Source of the DNA: Legionella norrlandica
GTDB lineage: Bacteria; Pseudomonadota; Gammaproteobacteria; Legionellales; Legionellaceae
NCBI RefSeq assembly: GCF_000770585.1
Contig: NZ_JNCF01000018.1
Span: forward strand, 1 to 53,645
Direction: 5' to 3'
DNA length: 53,645 bases
Shown here: piece by piece, positions 18,786-29,493 of the stretch
How the letters are laid out: each line of letters opens with the position of its first letter
Position numbering within the stretch: position 1 is the first letter of the stretch
Notes under the pieces: generated by a model
Told to the model about the DNA's origin: nothing
What the model saw: only the letters and a program-made list of their open reading frames with translations
Database searches by the model: none
Translations under genes and position numbers: made by a program

Positions 18786-20480
18786 TTACAAATAACAACC
18801 TACTCCATCGTAACCCACAATATGACATTCTTTATAAGCTGTTTGATCCAGTCTAAAGCTCATTGAACCATAATAAGCATAGATCTGACCATCCTTTGTT
18901 TGCTCCACATGTGGATTCTGATAATTTATATTGGATTCACAACTTACTTTATTTGGAATCCAGGCGGCTGGTCCACTCTTAATTATATTGTTACCAGGTG
19001 TTAATCTATTCTTACCACATTCCTGAGTTACCAGATCAGTCATTTTGGGTGCTGAAAATAATACATCATAGCCACCTAATGCCGCTTGCACAGCATTGTC
19101 TGCATCCAAGATCCCATGTCCGCAAGGTTTTTTTCCGACACAAGACTTGTTCGCATCATTGCTTTGCCCAAACTCATGAGTAGTAACATATAAAATTTGC
19201 TCTACCTGTTCTGGCTTAAGATCTCTGTCGCTGACAGCAAAAATCAATCCTGCTACCCCTGCGACGTGGGGAGATGCCATACTAGTTCCTTGATAGAAAT
19301 CAAAGCCGGATGAAGCATATCCACCTCCTGGATTTACAGTGGATAAAATGCCTCCAGCAGCTCCATAGCGTTTATCACCACCAGGTGCTGCTAGAGTGAT
19401 GCTGGGCCCGTAATTTGAAAAATAAGAGCGAAAACCTTCAGGTCCAGTAGAGGCAACTTTTATAGTACCATTGCATACTGCAGGAGCATTATAGTGCTCC
19501 CAAACATTATCATTACCTGCTGCAACAGCAACCACAGCTCCTTTCTTACGCGCAAAAAACAGAGCTTCCTGCAATGCCTCATCACAGTAATCGATTTCTT
19601 TAGTGGGATCTAGATCGACACCAAAACTCATATTTAATACCTTAGCCGGATATTTATTTTTAGGTACTCCCGGAACGTCTCCTCCAACTGCCCAATAAAT
19701 ACCATTCACAACAGCGCTTTCATAAAACATGCCATTCCCAGCAGGGATTTTAATTGTTAAAACTTTCAAATCCTCACCCACTCCATTCATAACATCACCA
19801 TAACCTGCGATAGTTCCAGCAACATGGGTTCCATGATAAGACCTAGTTTCATCAGATAAGTCATTATTGTTACCTGCAAAATTCCAACCGAATACATTAC
19901 CGTTTTCGTCTTTTACAAGGTTATTTATCAAGCTGTCATTAAAAGCGACTCCCGTATCTAAAACTGCTACCACGACAGGTTTTCTGGATTTTCCTGTGGT
20001 ATAAGCCCAAGCACCATCTCTCAAACCAGGTTTAGATTCCAAACGAATTCCTGCTGGTCTTTCAAACTCATCCCATTGACTCTCATGTGATAGCAACCCA
20101 CTTAATTCTTGGTTTATTTTGGGATCAGGTAACGGTTTAAAATAACCTACTCTATCTTTCACTACATAAAGTACATTTGGATTTTTACGAAGCCTCTCTA
20201 AAACCATAGCGGTAGTATCCCCGTCTTTAGGCTTCACCTCCACACTGGAATAATTTGATGCATCAAAAATAACTGAATAAGCTCCATTAGCCATAGGCTT
20301 TATTTCTTTTACAGGTATTTGAGTAAAATGAAATACTTGTGACTTTAACGAAGCAATAGACATAGGCTGCTGCTGTTTATATTTGATTATGACTCTTACT
20401 GAGTCATCACCAGTGTTTGCAAAACCATTGCAGGCAACTGATAAAAGACCTAATCCCAAAATACCCGATTTAAAACCCAT
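18786..20480 (-). CDS. Secreted subtilisin-like serine protease (S8 family)
   Basis: The 564-residue product has a signal peptide (about 1-21), an inhibitor-like N-terminal propeptide region (about 27-110), and an S8 catalytic domain with Asp175 (VAVLDTGVAF), His216 (YHGTHVAGTIAG), oxyanion Asn323 (AVAAGNDN) and Ser400 (GTSMASPHVAGVAG). The C-terminal tail (about 470-564) has several cysteines and no recognised domain. Architecture matches exported subtilases, which in Legionella often leave by type II secretion (family knowledge; the route here is inference). An AraC-type regulator lies 73 bases upstream on the same strand and might control it. Confidence 0.93.
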   Translation of the reverse strand: MGFKSGILGLGLLSVACNGFANTGDDSVRVIIKYKQQQPMSIASLKSQVFHFTQIPVKEIKPMANGAYSVIFDASNYSSVEVKPKDGDTTAMVLERLRKNPNVLYVVKDRVGYFKPLPDPKINQELSGLLSHESQWDEFERPAGIRLESKPGLRDGAWAYTTGKSRKPVVVAVLDTGVAFNDSLINNLVKDENGNVFGWNFAGNNNDLSDETRSYHGTHVAGTIAGYGDVMNGVGEDLKVLTIKIPAGNGMFYESAVVNGIYWAVGGDVPGVPKNKYPAKVLNMSFGVDLDPTKEIDYCDEALQEALFFARKKGAVVAVAAGNDNVWEHYNAPAVCNGTIKVASTGPEGFRSYFSNYGPSITLAAPGGDKRYGAAGGILSTVNPGGGYASSGFDFYQGTSMASPHVAGVAGLIFAVSDRDLKPEQVEQILYVTTHEFGQSNDANKSCVGKKPCGHGILDADNAVQAALGGYDVLFSAPKMTDLVTQECGKNRLTPGNNIIKSGPAAWIPNKVSCESNINYQNPHVEQTKDGQIYAYYGSMSFRLDQTAYKECHIVGYDGVGCYL

Positions 20481-20553
20481 ACCTAAATCTCCTTTTTAAA
20501 GTCAAATTTTTAAATCCCCCCAGTATGCAGGAGAATAAATAGCAACTAAAGAA

Positions 20554-21561
20554 TCAACGGATCCCGTGCTTCTCTCTATATTCAGTTGGAGTAATACCTG
20601 TCCATCGTTTGAAGGCTTTTGAAAAATTGGAGGTATCATGAAATCCTAATAAAAAACTAATTTCCGTCATGGAAATATTGTTGTTCAGCAAGAATGTTTT
20701 TGCTTTTTGCTCTCTGACTTCATCGAGCAATTCCTGATAAGTCACTTCCAATCGTTGTAAATGACGCCTTAAGGTGCGAGAAGTCATACAAAGTTCACCA
20801 GCAATTTCTTCCATACTAGCATGGTTCAAATTCTGATTTATTAAAATAGATTTTATTTTGCTTGCCAGGTCTTCTTTCAATGACAAATTTTTTTCAATCT
20901 CTTGTAATTGAGTTTTTGCTAATTGATAACTGACATCGTCAGCAAAATTAATAGGATAATCTAATTCCTCCGCTTTAAACCAAATACGAGTATTATCAGC
21001 ATTAAAAATAATTTCAGATTGAAACACGGCATTATAATATTCTACATAAGGGGGTTCAGCATAATTTAATTCAATTTTGAGAGGTGGGCTAATGCAGTTG
21101 ACCAAAAAATTCCTCATTTTAATAAGATGAGTGATGGTTAGCTCGGTTATAAAACGAGATAAAAAGACGTCTTGAGTATGAGGCAATAATTTGACATAAG
21201 CGTTATTTTCTTTATTAAGCTGAGATAACTCCAGTGATAATAAGCTCGTTCTTGTATTAAGATAGCTGAGAACGGTATGAATAGCAGCTCCGAAAGTAGG
21301 ACTGCTCATAGCAGCATAGCCAAGAAAACCATGATTGACTATAGACAAGCTTTGACCAAAAACTAAACCCAACTGAGGGCATTGGCTTAGTCTATAAGCT
21401 TCCATAACAATATTATTAAACTCATTACTGCTTAAATAAGCATTCGGATCATGCACTCTTGCCGGATCAATGCCAATTTTTTCTAAAAAATGATTAATAC
21501 CAAATTGTTCCAGGCATTTCTCTAAAGTAGAAAGATAATTTGCTGCTATGATCTGATCCAT
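20554..21561 (-). CDS. AraC family transcriptional regulator
   Basis: The 335-residue product has the N-terminal arabinose-binding-like domain of the PF12625 type (about 20-205), typified by NHGFLGYAAMSSPTFGAAI near 92-110, and a C-terminal AraC DNA-binding domain (about 235-332) with helices MEEIAGELCMTSRTLRRHL and ISFLLGFHDTSNFSKAFKRW followed by TGITPTEYR. Regulators of this type often sense small metabolites. It is upstream of and codirectional with the subtilase, and its target is unknown. Confidence 0.93.
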   Translation of the reverse strand: MDQIIAANYLSTLEKCLEQFGINHFLEKIGIDPARVHDPNAYLSSNEFNNIVMEAYRLSQCPQLGLVFGQSLSIVNHGFLGYAAMSSPTFGAAIHTVLSYLNTRTSLLSLELSQLNKENNAYVKLLPHTQDVFLSRFITELTITHLIKMRNFLVNCISPPLKIELNYAEPPYVEYYNAVFQSEIIFNADNTRIWFKAEELDYPINFADDVSYQLAKTQLQEIEKNLSLKEDLASKIKSILINQNLNHASMEEIAGELCMTSRTLRRHLQRLEVTYQELLDEVREQKAKTFLLNNNISMTEISFLLGFHDTSNFSKAFKRWTGITPTEYREKHGIR

Positions 21562-21801
21562 TAATGGCTTTTCTTCTAATTGCTCTAGTTACTGCAGCAA
21601 GATAGGAGCATTAACTACTGGAAAATCTGTTTAATTTTAAAACCCATAATGGAGGGAAGGGGTATAAAATTACTAGTTCTTAAGTTAACACCATTTCCCT
21701 GCTGCATAGCTAGGGCAGTATATAAAACTCTTCAGGTAGGTTAATGCTCGAGCGATTAGCAAAGCTTAACACTCACTTACCTTGTTTAGAAATATCATTT
21801 T

Positions 21802-23097
21802 TTAATAACGATAATGATCGGGTTTATAAGGACCGTTTTTATCTACTCCTATATAATTTGCCTGTTCATCAGTTAATTTAGTTAATTTCGCGCCAATTCG
21901 CCCCAAATGCAAACTGGCAACTTTTTCATCCAATACTTTGGGGAGCACATATACTAGATTTTCATATTGGCTACCATTTTGGAATAGTTCAATCTGCGCC
22001 AAAACCTGATTGGTGAAGGAAGCTGACATAACAAAACTTGGATGACCTGTAGCGCAACCTAAATTAACCAAACGCCCTTCTGCCAAGATAATAATACGTT
22101 TTCCATCTGGAAAAACAACATGATCCACTTGTGGTTTTATATTTTCCCACCGATACTGTCTCAAACTTTGAATATCAATTTCCGAATCGAAATGACCTAT
22201 ATTACATAATATAGCCTGATTACGCATACGTTTCATATGCTCATGAGTGACAACATGGTAATTGCCAGTTGCAGTGACTACAATATCTACCTGTTCAGCG
22301 ACATCATCAAGAGTCACTACTCTGTAGCCTTCCATTGCTGCTTGTAGAGCACAAATTGGATCAATTTCAGCAATTAATACTGTAGCTCCCTGGCCCCGCA
22401 GTGCCTGAGCACATCCCTTACCCACATCACCGTATCCTAAAATTAAGGCTACCTTACCTGCGATCATTACATCTGTAGCGCGCTTCAAACCATCCAATAA
22501 AGATTCACGACATCCATATAGATTATCAAATTTAGATTTGGTAACTGCATTATTGACATTAATAGCAGGGATTTTTAAAAAATTATGCTTAGCCATTTCA
22601 TATAATCGGGCTACCCCGGTGGTTGTTTCCTCAGATACACCTTTGATATCAGGTAATAATTCTGGATGTTTTTGATGAATAACTTGCGTTAAATCCCCGC
22701 CATCATCTAATAGTAGATTAGGTGTCCAGCCATTTGGACCATTTAAAGTTTGCTCAACGCACCACCAATATTCTTCTTCTGTTTCGCCTTTCCATGCAAA
22801 GACGGGGATCTCTTTTGCAGCAATAGCAGCCGCTGCATGATCTTGGGTAGAAAAAATATTACAAGAAGACCAGCGAACTTCTGCACCCAAAGCAACTAAT
22901 GTTTCTATCAGTACTGCTGTTTGAATCGTCATATGCAAACAACCAGCAATGCGAGCACCTTTAAGTGGTTTCTTCGCTGAGAATTCTTCGCGCAAAGCCA
23001 TTAAACCCGGCATTTCAGTTTCAGCTATCGCTATCTCTTTGCGTCCCCAATCAGCTAATGAAATATCCGCTACTTTATAATCTTGTAATATATTAAT
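21802..23097 (-). CDS. ahcY: Adenosylhomocysteinase with an apparent ATT start
   Basis: AhcY hydrolyses S-adenosylhomocysteine to adenosine and homocysteine, removing the inhibitory product of methylation; it uses bound NAD. The first in-frame ATG (23013) would remove conserved residues: the frame upstream reads [18 protein letters not shown], a family hallmark. There is no ATG, GTG or TTG, but an ATT at 23097 lies 8 bases after AGGAG (23106-23110), giving 431 residues. The protein has [37 protein letters not shown] with the catalytic Lys/Asp pair, and the NAD motif [20 protein letters not shown]. It follows metK. Confidence 0.93.
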   Translation of the reverse strand: MNILQDYKVADISLADWGRKEIAIAETEMPGLMALREEFSAKKPLKGARIAGCLHMTIQTAVLIETLVALGAEVRWSSCNIFSTQDHAAAAIAAKEIPVFAWKGETEEEYWWCVEQTLNGPNGWTPNLLLDDGGDLTQVIHQKHPELLPDIKGVSEETTTGVARLYEMAKHNFLKIPAINVNNAVTKSKFDNLYGCRESLLDGLKRATDVMIAGKVALILGYGDVGKGCAQALRGQGATVLIAEIDPICALQAAMEGYRVVTLDDVAEQVDIVVTATGNYHVVTHEHMKRMRNQAILCNIGHFDSEIDIQSLRQYRWENIKPQVDHVVFPDGKRIIILAEGRLVNLGCATGHPSFVMSASFTNQVLAQIELFQNGSQYENLVYVLPKVLDEKVASLHLGRIGAKLTKLTDEQANYIGVDKNGPYKPDHYRY

Positions 23098-23292
23098 TTT
23101 ATTGACTCCTTCTTTTTAATTTATATGGAGTGATGACAAATCCATTGCGTACCACGACTTATTTCGCAACAGCCAGAGCGCATACAGATACCGCGTTCAA
23201 ACCGCGGTATATCGATATTCAAGTGTGAAATTAATGAAATGAATTGTCAATATGCTCCAGTTCCAAAGTAGACCTAGAGTCTCCTTAAATCA
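23098..23292 (-). promoter_or_regulatory. ahcY: Possible promoter and structured leader of ahcY
   Basis: The 195-base gap between metK and ahcY contains a perfect TTGACA on the minus strand (23245-23250) with a weak -10 region downstream, then a hairpin TACCGCG/CGCGGTA (23188-23208) and the ribosome site AGGAG. It may carry ahcY's own promoter and a structured 5' leader. I looked for the conserved core of the SAH riboswitch and did not see it. Confidence 0.35.
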
Positions 23293-24441
23293 TTACAATG
23301 CCTTACTTAATTCAGCGACTTTGTTTAATCGCTCCCAAGGGAAATTCTCCCTCCCATAGTGTCCATAAGTTGCTGTTTGCTTATAAATAGGGCGGAGCAA
23401 GTCATGGTGATCGATAATCCCTTGGGGTGTTAGATCAAAATGAGTATGAATTAAATCAATTATTTCGCTATTTTTTAACCGCCCGGTACCAAAAGTCTCG
23501 ACAAAAATGGAAGTAGGCTCAGCAACACCAATAGCATAGGAAATCTGTATCTCACATTTATCCGCTAAACCAGCTGCAACAATATTCTTGGCAACATGCC
23601 TTGCTGCATAAGCTGCTGATCTGTCTACTTTAGAAGGATCTTTGCCAGAAAAACAACCTCCCCCGTGTCTAGCCATACCACCATAAGTGTCTACAATGAT
23701 CTTTCGGCCTGTTAAACCGCAATCACCTAAAGGGCCACCTATTACAAAGCGCCCTGTCGGATTAATGAAATAACGAGTTCTTTCACTTAACCATTCCATA
23801 GGAAGAACTGACTTAATTATCTCTTCACGTATGGCTTCAACTAAATCTTTATGCTCAATATCAGGGGAATGTTGTGTTGAAAAGACTACTGTATCTACCT
23901 CAATAGGAATTCCTTGATCATATTTCAGAGTCAATTGACATTTTGCATCTGGCCTTAGCCAAGGTAATGTCCCTGATTTACGCATTATGGCTAATTTCTC
24001 CATCAAACGATGGGCATATGCGATAGGAGCAGGCATAAACACATCAGTTTCACGAGTAGCATAACCAAACATTAGTCCTTGATCGCCAGCGCCTAGGATT
24101 TTAGTTTTCTGGTTATCTACGCCTTGCGCAATATCAGGAGATTGTTTCCCAATGGCAGAAAGCACTGCACATGACTCCCAATCAAACCCCATCTGAGAAC
24201 TGTTATATCCAATATCTTTAATGACTTGGCGAGTAATCTCTTCAACATCCACCCAAGCCTTAGTTGTAATTTCTCCACCAACCAATACCATTCCTGTTTT
24301 AACAAACACTTCACATGCTACTCGTGCTTTTGGATCTTGAGTTAAGATGGCATCTAAAATAGCATCCGAAATTTGATCTGCTATTTTATCAGGATGCCCC
24401 TCTGAAACTGACTCTGAGGTAAAAACATAAAATTCGCTCAT
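23293..24441 (-). CDS. metK: S-adenosylmethionine synthetase
   Basis: MetK makes SAM from methionine and ATP. The product, 382 residues from ATG 24441, starts [22 protein letters not shown], the conserved N-terminus with the ATP-binding His. It also has [12 protein letters not shown] near 115-125, [17 protein letters not shown] near 230-245 and [19 protein letters not shown] near 258-277. A longer reading frame to 24504 adds 21 residues foreign to the family and is rejected; GAGGG precedes the chosen ATG. With ahcY it forms the activated methyl cycle. Confidence 0.98.
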   Translation of the reverse strand: MSEFYVFTSESVSEGHPDKIADQISDAILDAILTQDPKARVACEVFVKTGMVLVGGEITTKAWVDVEEITRQVIKDIGYNSSQMGFDWESCAVLSAIGKQSPDIAQGVDNQKTKILGAGDQGLMFGYATRETDVFMPAPIAYAHRLMEKLAIMRKSGTLPWLRPDAKCQLTLKYDQGIPIEVDTVVFSTQHSPDIEHKDLVEAIREEIIKSVLPMEWLSERTRYFINPTGRFVIGGPLGDCGLTGRKIIVDTYGGMARHGGGCFSGKDPSKVDRSAAYAARHVAKNIVAAGLADKCEIQISYAIGVAEPTSIFVETFGTGRLKNSEIIDLIHTHFDLTPQGIIDHHDLLRPIYKQTATYGHYGRENFPWERLNKVAELSKAL

Positions 24442-24612
24442 TACACACCCTCTGTATTTTACTATTATTTCTAATCCATTCTGTTCTATAAATAAACGAG
24501 CCAACAGGTTTTAGCAGTCATTGTATTATTTAAGCCAGCCATAACTAGTTTCTAGATCCTGTGAGTTTAAGATTCCTCTTTCTTATTTAAAACAGCTATA
24601 ACTATCAAACAC

Positions 24613-25725
24613 CTATTTCATTAACTTTATAAACTCATTAAATATAATGTCTATATCATGCGGTCCAGGACTTGCTTCCGGGTGACCTTGAAAGCCAAGT
24701 GCTGGTTTAGTTTTGTGCCTTATGCCTTGAAGACTATTGTCAAACAATGACCGATGTGTCACTTCTAAACAATCAGGCAATGTCTCTTCATCCACAGCAA
24801 AACCATGATTTTGACTTGTAATAAAAACACGTCTTTTCCCAATTGTTTCAATTACAGGATGATTGGAGCCATGATGGCCAAATTTCATTTTTTTAGTGAT
24901 TCCACCACAAGCCAAAGCTAAAATCTGGAATCCAAGACATATACCAAATAACGGGATATTATTATCTAAAAATTTTTGAGTTGCTTTAATAGCATAGGTA
25001 CAAGCTTGTGGATCACCAGGGCCATTTGATAAAAAAATCCCATTAGGTTTCATAGCTAATACTTCAGCAGCAGAAGTTTGGGCTGGGACTATGGTAATAT
25101 GACAACCTTTGTCGTGTAAAATCCGCAAGATATTGTGCTTCACACCAAAATCATAAGCCACAACATGAAGTTGAAGCGGTTGAGAGTTTAACCCCCACTT
25201 CCCTTGTCCTTCATGCCATCGCTCTATTGTCTGTCTTGTAACCTCTAAAGCTAAATCTTCACCTTTAAGCCCAGGAAATGATTTAGCCTTTGCTATAGCA
25301 ACTTCTGGTTGTTCGACATTAGTACTGATACATGCTCCGATAGCACCCTGTTCACGCAATTTTAATGTCAGCTCTCGAGTGTCAATGCCAGAAATTGCAA
25401 CCACTCCATTTTTTCTTAACCAATCGGGGAAAGATTCTTCTGCTCTATAATTGCTGGGTATGACGGTACAATTTCGCATCACCATACCCGCAGCCCAAAT
25501 TTTGGTAGATTCCATATCCTCTGAAGTGCAACCTGTATTTCCCACATGAGCCGTGGTCAATGTAATAATTTGTCTCGCGTACGAGGGATCGGTTAACATT
25601 TCCTGATAACCAGTCATTGAGGTGTTAAAAACCAATTCGCCAACACAATCACCGGGTGCGCCTACTGATATACCTTTATAAACAGTGCCATCAGCTAAAA
25701 CTAGGATTGCTGATTTATTAATCAT
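24613..25725 (-). CDS. carA: Carbamoyl-phosphate synthase small subunit
   Basis: CarA is the glutamine amidotransferase subunit that feeds ammonia to CarB for arginine and pyrimidine synthesis. The 370-residue product has [14 protein letters not shown] and [17 protein letters not shown] at the N-terminus, and a class I amidotransferase domain with nucleophile Cys in [17 protein letters not shown] and catalytic His/Glu in [14 protein letters not shown]. The usual GICLGHQ reads GICLGFQ. I use ATG 25725 over an upstream TTG. No carB follows; metK does, so carB must lie elsewhere. Confidence 0.97.
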   Translation of the reverse strand: MINKSAILVLADGTVYKGISVGAPGDCVGELVFNTSMTGYQEMLTDPSYARQIITLTTAHVGNTGCTSEDMESTKIWAAGMVMRNCTVIPSNYRAEESFPDWLRKNGVVAISGIDTRELTLKLREQGAIGACISTNVEQPEVAIAKAKSFPGLKGEDLALEVTRQTIERWHEGQGKWGLNSQPLQLHVVAYDFGVKHNILRILHDKGCHITIVPAQTSAAEVLAMKPNGIFLSNGPGDPQACTYAIKATQKFLDNNIPLFGICLGFQILALACGGITKKMKFGHHGSNHPVIETIGKRRVFITSQNHGFAVDEETLPDCLEVTHRSLFDNSLQGIRHKTKPALGFQGHPEASPGPHDIDIIFNEFIKLMK

Positions 25726-25958
25726 GAATTCACTCAATTATGTTCAATGTTTGTTTATCCATACTCAATCGCAAATTTTCGTTTTGCCAAGAGGTTTGGC
25801 ATTTCACTGTCTTACTCAAAATCAAGGCACTTGCCTAACGTGGCAGCATATCGCCAAAACCCCTAGCCCCATCCAAAAGATAAATAAATCCAAACGCCAA
25901 CGAAAACCTGGCAATCCCTGCTCAAAATGATAAATCCATCAATTGTAACTTAATTAAG

Positions 25959-27097
25959 TCAAAATTTCATGTCTTCGAAAAATTTTTTCACACCGGCAAA
26001 CCAGGAACTGGTTTTAGGAGAATGAGTCCCTTTAGCATCTTCCAAAGAATCCTGCAACTTAGTTAATAGTTCTTTTTGCTCTCGAGATAAATTGACTGGT
26101 GTTTCTACTACTACTTTACATAATAAATCACCTTGTCCATATCCCCTAACAGACTTCATCCCTTTACCTCTTAAGCGAAAGATTTTACCCGTTTGAGTCT
26201 CAGCAGGGATTTTTAGCGTCACCCTGCCCTCCAAAGTTGGTACCTCTATAGAGCCACCTAACGCTGCGGTTACAAAGCTAATCGGGACTTCACAATGCAA
26301 ATCATTTTCATGTCGCTCAAAAATAGCATGTTTTTTTAGATTAATCTGAACATACAAATCCCCAGGACCACCTCCATGGACTCCAGCCTCTCCTTCTCCG
26401 CCTAGTCGAACTCGGTCTCCATTATCAACACCTGCAGGGATTTTAACATTTATTTTTTTACTTTCTCGAACCCGTCCTTGACCATGACAATTTGGACATG
26501 GATCAGAAATTACTTTCCCTTCACCATGACAACTGGGGCAAGTTTGTTGTATAGAAAAAAAGCCTTGTTGAATTCTTACTTGGCCTGCTCCATGACATGT
26601 CTCGCAATTCTTTGGGCTAGTTCCTTTTTTAGCTCCTGATCCATTACAAACATCACAGAGGCCATGTCGTGGAACCGTAATTTCAACTTCCTTACCGGTA
26701 GCAGCCTCTTCAAGTGTCAATTGCACATTAAATTGTAAATCAGCACCTCTTTGCCCTCGTGATTGACGTCCATGACCACGACCTCCTGAGAAAATATTTT
26801 CAAAAATATCTTCAAAGACGTCACCAAAACCGCCAAATCCACCAAAACCACCTGGGCCACCTCCATCGATGGGTCTACCCCAGCATGACCAAATTGATCA
26901 TAAGCGGCTCGTTTTTGCTTATCTGACAAAATATTATAAGCCTTTTGAATTTCTTTGAATTTTTCTTCTGCAGAGGCATCACCAGGATTGCGATCGGGAT
27001 GATATTTCATTGCCAGCCTGCGATATGCTTTTTTAATCTCAGCATCACTCGCATTTCGACTTACTTCTAAAAGTTCATAATAATCCCGCTGTTCCAT
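25959..27097 (-). CDS. dnaJ: Chaperone protein DnaJ (frameshifted in this sequence)
   Basis: DnaJ delivers substrates to DnaK and stimulates its ATPase. The N-terminal J domain (about 1-70) has the HPD motif in [11 protein letters not shown]. After GHAGVDPSM the frame shifts because ATGGAGGTGG lacks one G near 26861-26864; with it restored, the G/F region reads [20 protein letters not shown] and joins the second frame. Four zinc-finger repeats follow ([32 protein letters not shown]), then the substrate-binding C-terminal domain. The restored length is about 379 residues, typical. The break lies in a GC-rich repeat and is probably a sequencing artefact. Confidence 0.95.
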
Positions 27098-27304
27098 AAG
27101 TGCTCACAATTTATAATCATCACTTAATTATAATCATCTATAGTAATATAAGGTACCAAGATAATTTAAGTGCTACTTAATATACAAAGGGGACCCTATA
27201 TCCAAGAACTAATATTTCCACGCGTCTTAGATATAGAGTGCCCCGCCCAAAATTTTATTTATTCTGGCTTTTGCCATTAATCTCTTCATCAATTAAGATA
27301 CCTT

Positions 27305-27352
27305 GAGGGGTGAGATAGATAAGAAGCCCGCTTTTCCTATCTTCGACCCCTC
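27305..27352. terminator. Long hairpin in the dnaK-dnaJ gap
   Basis: GAGGGGT (27305-27311) and ACCCCTC (27346-27352) pair exactly, with further partial pairing inside (GATAG/CTATC). It lies in the 317-base gap between dnaK and dnaJ. No clear U-tract follows on the minus strand, so partial termination or RNA processing that sets the DnaK:DnaJ ratio is the reasonable reading. The rest of the gap (27098-27304) is AT-rich and holds no gene I can support. Confidence 0.45.
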
Positions 27353-27360
27353 ATGGCCTC

Positions 27361-27382
27361 GGCTCGGATTTATTGTCGAGCC
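27361..27382. terminator. Second hairpin just after dnaK
   Basis: GGCTCG (27361-27366) and CGAGCC (27377-27382) form a perfect 6-bp stem with a 10-base loop, starting 33 bases after the dnaK stop. Together with the neighbouring 27305-27352 hairpin it makes a tandem structure suited to attenuating read-through into dnaJ. Confidence 0.4.
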
Positions 27383-27414
27383 TTAATCGAGAAAGATTCA
27401 AAGTAATAGTGGCA

Positions 27415-29349
27415 TTACTTTTTATCTTCTTTAACTTCTTCAAACTCAGCATCAACAACACCCTCTTCAGGTTTTGCAGATTCTTGCGTTGTTTGTGCTT
27501 GCCCTTGAGCTGTTGTTTGACCCTCCGCTGATTTTTTAGCATAAACACGCTCGGCCATCTTAGCAGAAGCATCAGTTAATACTTTTAACTTATCTTCTAT
27601 ACGAGCTTTGTCGTTACCCTGCACTGCTTCTTTGAGTTCAGAAATTGCAGTTTCTATGCCTTTTTTCTCATCTTCAGACAAATCATCAGCCAAATCTCTT
27701 AACGATTTTTCACAACTATGAATCAAGCCATCAGCTTGGTTACGAAGTTCCGCCATCTCCTTAAATTTCTTATCTTCTTCAGCATGGGCTTGAGCATCTT
27801 TTACCATAGCAGCCACTTCTTCTTCACTTAAACCGCTGGAAGCTTTGATAACAATAGATTGAGCTTTGTTAGTGGCTTTATCCTTGGCAGAAACATTCAA
27901 GATACCATTCGCATCGATATCAAAAGTTACCTCAATTTGAGGAACACCACGAGGTGCGGGGGGAATATCACGCAAATCAAAACGCCCTAGCGATTTGTTT
28001 GCAGAAGCTTGTTCTCTCTCACCTTGCAATACATGAACTGTAACCGCAGTTTGGTTGTCATCAGCTGTTGAAAACACTTGAGTTGCCTTAGTAGGAATAG
28101 TCGTGTTCTTCTCAATGAGCTTAGTCATAACACCACCCATTGTTTCTATACCTAAAGATAAAGGAGTAACGTCAAGCAAAAGAATATCCTTCACTTCACC
28201 GGACAATACCGCAGCTTGAATCGCAGCACCCACAGCTACCGCTTCATCAGGATTCACATCCTTACGGGGTTCTTTACCAAAGAAGTCCTCTACGGTCTTT
28301 TGCACCATTGGCATACGAGTTTGTCCACCAACAAGAATCACTTCATTGATTTGCGATACAGTAAGTCCTGCGTCTTTTAAAGCTATTTTGCATGGCTCGA
28401 TAGTTCTCTCAACTAGTTTTTCTACTAGAGACTCCAGTTTTGCACGGGTTAATTTAATATTTAGGTGCTTAGGCCCGGAAGCGTCTGCTGTTATGTAGGG
28501 AAGGTTAACATCCGTTTGTTGTGAAGACGATAATTCAATTTTTGCTTTCTCAGCAGCTTCTTTCAATCGTTGTAAAGCCAAAGGATCATTATGTAAATCA
28601 ATACCTGTATCCTTTTTAAATTCAGCAGCCAAATATTCAATTAAAGCCAAATCAAAATCTTCACCGCCTAAGAAAGTATCTCCATTGGTAGCTAATACTT
28701 CAAACTGGTGTTCTCCATCCACTTCGGCTATTTCAATAATTGAAATATCAAAAGTACCACCACCTAAATCGTATACAGCAATAACAGAATCACCGCGTTT
28801 CTTATCCATTCCATAAGCAAGTGCTGCTGCAGTAGGCTCATTAATAATTCGTTTTACCTCAAGACCAGCAATACGGCCAGCATCTTTAGTTGCTTGGCGT
28901 TGTGAATCGTTGAAATAAGCAGGTACAGTAATAACTGCCTCTTTGACTTCTTCTCCTAAATAATCTTCTGCAGTTTTTTTCATCTTACGTAAAACTTCAG
29001 CAGAAATTTGTGGTGGCGCCTTATCCTGATCTTTTACTCTTACCCAGGCATCTCCATTGTCAGCTTTAATAATTTTGTAAGGTACCATTTTAATGTCTTT
29101 TTGGACAATAGGATCATCAAAACGACGACCAATTAAGCGTTTAATCGCAAATAAAGTCTTTTCTGGATTAGTCACTGACTGTCGTTTGGCAGATTGTCCA
29201 ACCAATATTTCATTATCATCAGTAAAAGCAACGATGGAAGGTGTGGTTCTGTGACCTTCACTATTTTCAATTACCTTAGGTTTGTCTCCTTCCATTACAG
29301 CAACACATGAGTTCGTAGTACCTAAGTCTATACCTATAATTTTAGCCAT
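27415..29349 (-). CDS. dnaK: Chaperone protein DnaK (Hsp70)
   Basis: DnaK is the main cytoplasmic Hsp70. The 644-residue product starts [20 protein letters not shown], contains the second ATPase signature [15 protein letters not shown] near 195-210 and third [14 protein letters not shown] near 340-353, then the linker [11 protein letters not shown] and substrate-binding domain with the lid, ending [12 protein letters not shown]. Length is typical. It has its own heat-shock-type promoter at 29393-29420, follows grpE, and precedes dnaJ, so the whole machine is encoded here. Confidence 0.99.
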   Translation of the reverse strand: MAKIIGIDLGTTNSCVAVMEGDKPKVIENSEGHRTTPSIVAFTDDNEILVGQSAKRQSVTNPEKTLFAIKRLIGRRFDDPIVQKDIKMVPYKIIKADNGDAWVRVKDQDKAPPQISAEVLRKMKKTAEDYLGEEVKEAVITVPAYFNDSQRQATKDAGRIAGLEVKRIINEPTAAALAYGMDKKRGDSVIAVYDLGGGTFDISIIEIAEVDGEHQFEVLATNGDTFLGGEDFDLALIEYLAAEFKKDTGIDLHNDPLALQRLKEAAEKAKIELSSSQQTDVNLPYITADASGPKHLNIKLTRAKLESLVEKLVERTIEPCKIALKDAGLTVSQINEVILVGGQTRMPMVQKTVEDFFGKEPRKDVNPDEAVAVGAAIQAAVLSGEVKDILLLDVTPLSLGIETMGGVMTKLIEKNTTIPTKATQVFSTADDNQTAVTVHVLQGEREQASANKSLGRFDLRDIPPAPRGVPQIEVTFDIDANGILNVSAKDKATNKAQSIVIKASSGLSEEEVAAMVKDAQAHAEEDKKFKEMAELRNQADGLIHSCEKSLRDLADDLSEDEKKGIETAISELKEAVQGNDKARIEDKLKVLTDASAKMAERVYAKKSAEGQTTAQGQAQTTQESAKPEEGVVDAEFEEVKEDKK

Positions 29350-29392
29350 TCTATTTTTGCTCCAAATTAGTGATTTCTAATGCATATTTCTC

Positions 29393-29420
29393 ATATGGGG
29401 TGTATTATGGCAATTTCAAG
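29393..29420 (-). promoter_or_regulatory. dnaK: Sigma32-type heat-shock promoter of dnaK
   Basis: On the minus strand, CTTGAAA (29414-29420) is followed after 13 bases by CCCCATAT (29393-29400). This matches the sigma32 consensus CTTGAA with a spacing of 13-17 bases before CCCCATNT. It lies 44 bases before the dnaK start, giving dnaK a promoter separate from grpE's. Confidence 0.85.
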
Positions 29421-29493
29421 CTATTATCTTAAAAAAATGCAGTTATCTTGTAACTAAAATGTGATTAAAAAATAACTTTACTTCAGCACTAAA

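Noticed and set aside
23098-23292. SAH riboswitch before ahcY
   Set aside because: The conserved core sequences of that riboswitch are not visible in the leader.
24442-24504. Upstream extension of the metK frame by 21 codons
   Set aside because: The added residues do not match the MetK N-terminus, while the inner ATG gives the conserved [10 protein letters not shown] start after a GAGGG site.
25738-25958. Short hydrophobic peptide on the minus strand between dnaJ and carA
   Set aside because: A segment reading LDLFIFWMGLGVLAICC is open, but no start codon in frame is found; a frameshift would be needed, so I do not call a gene.
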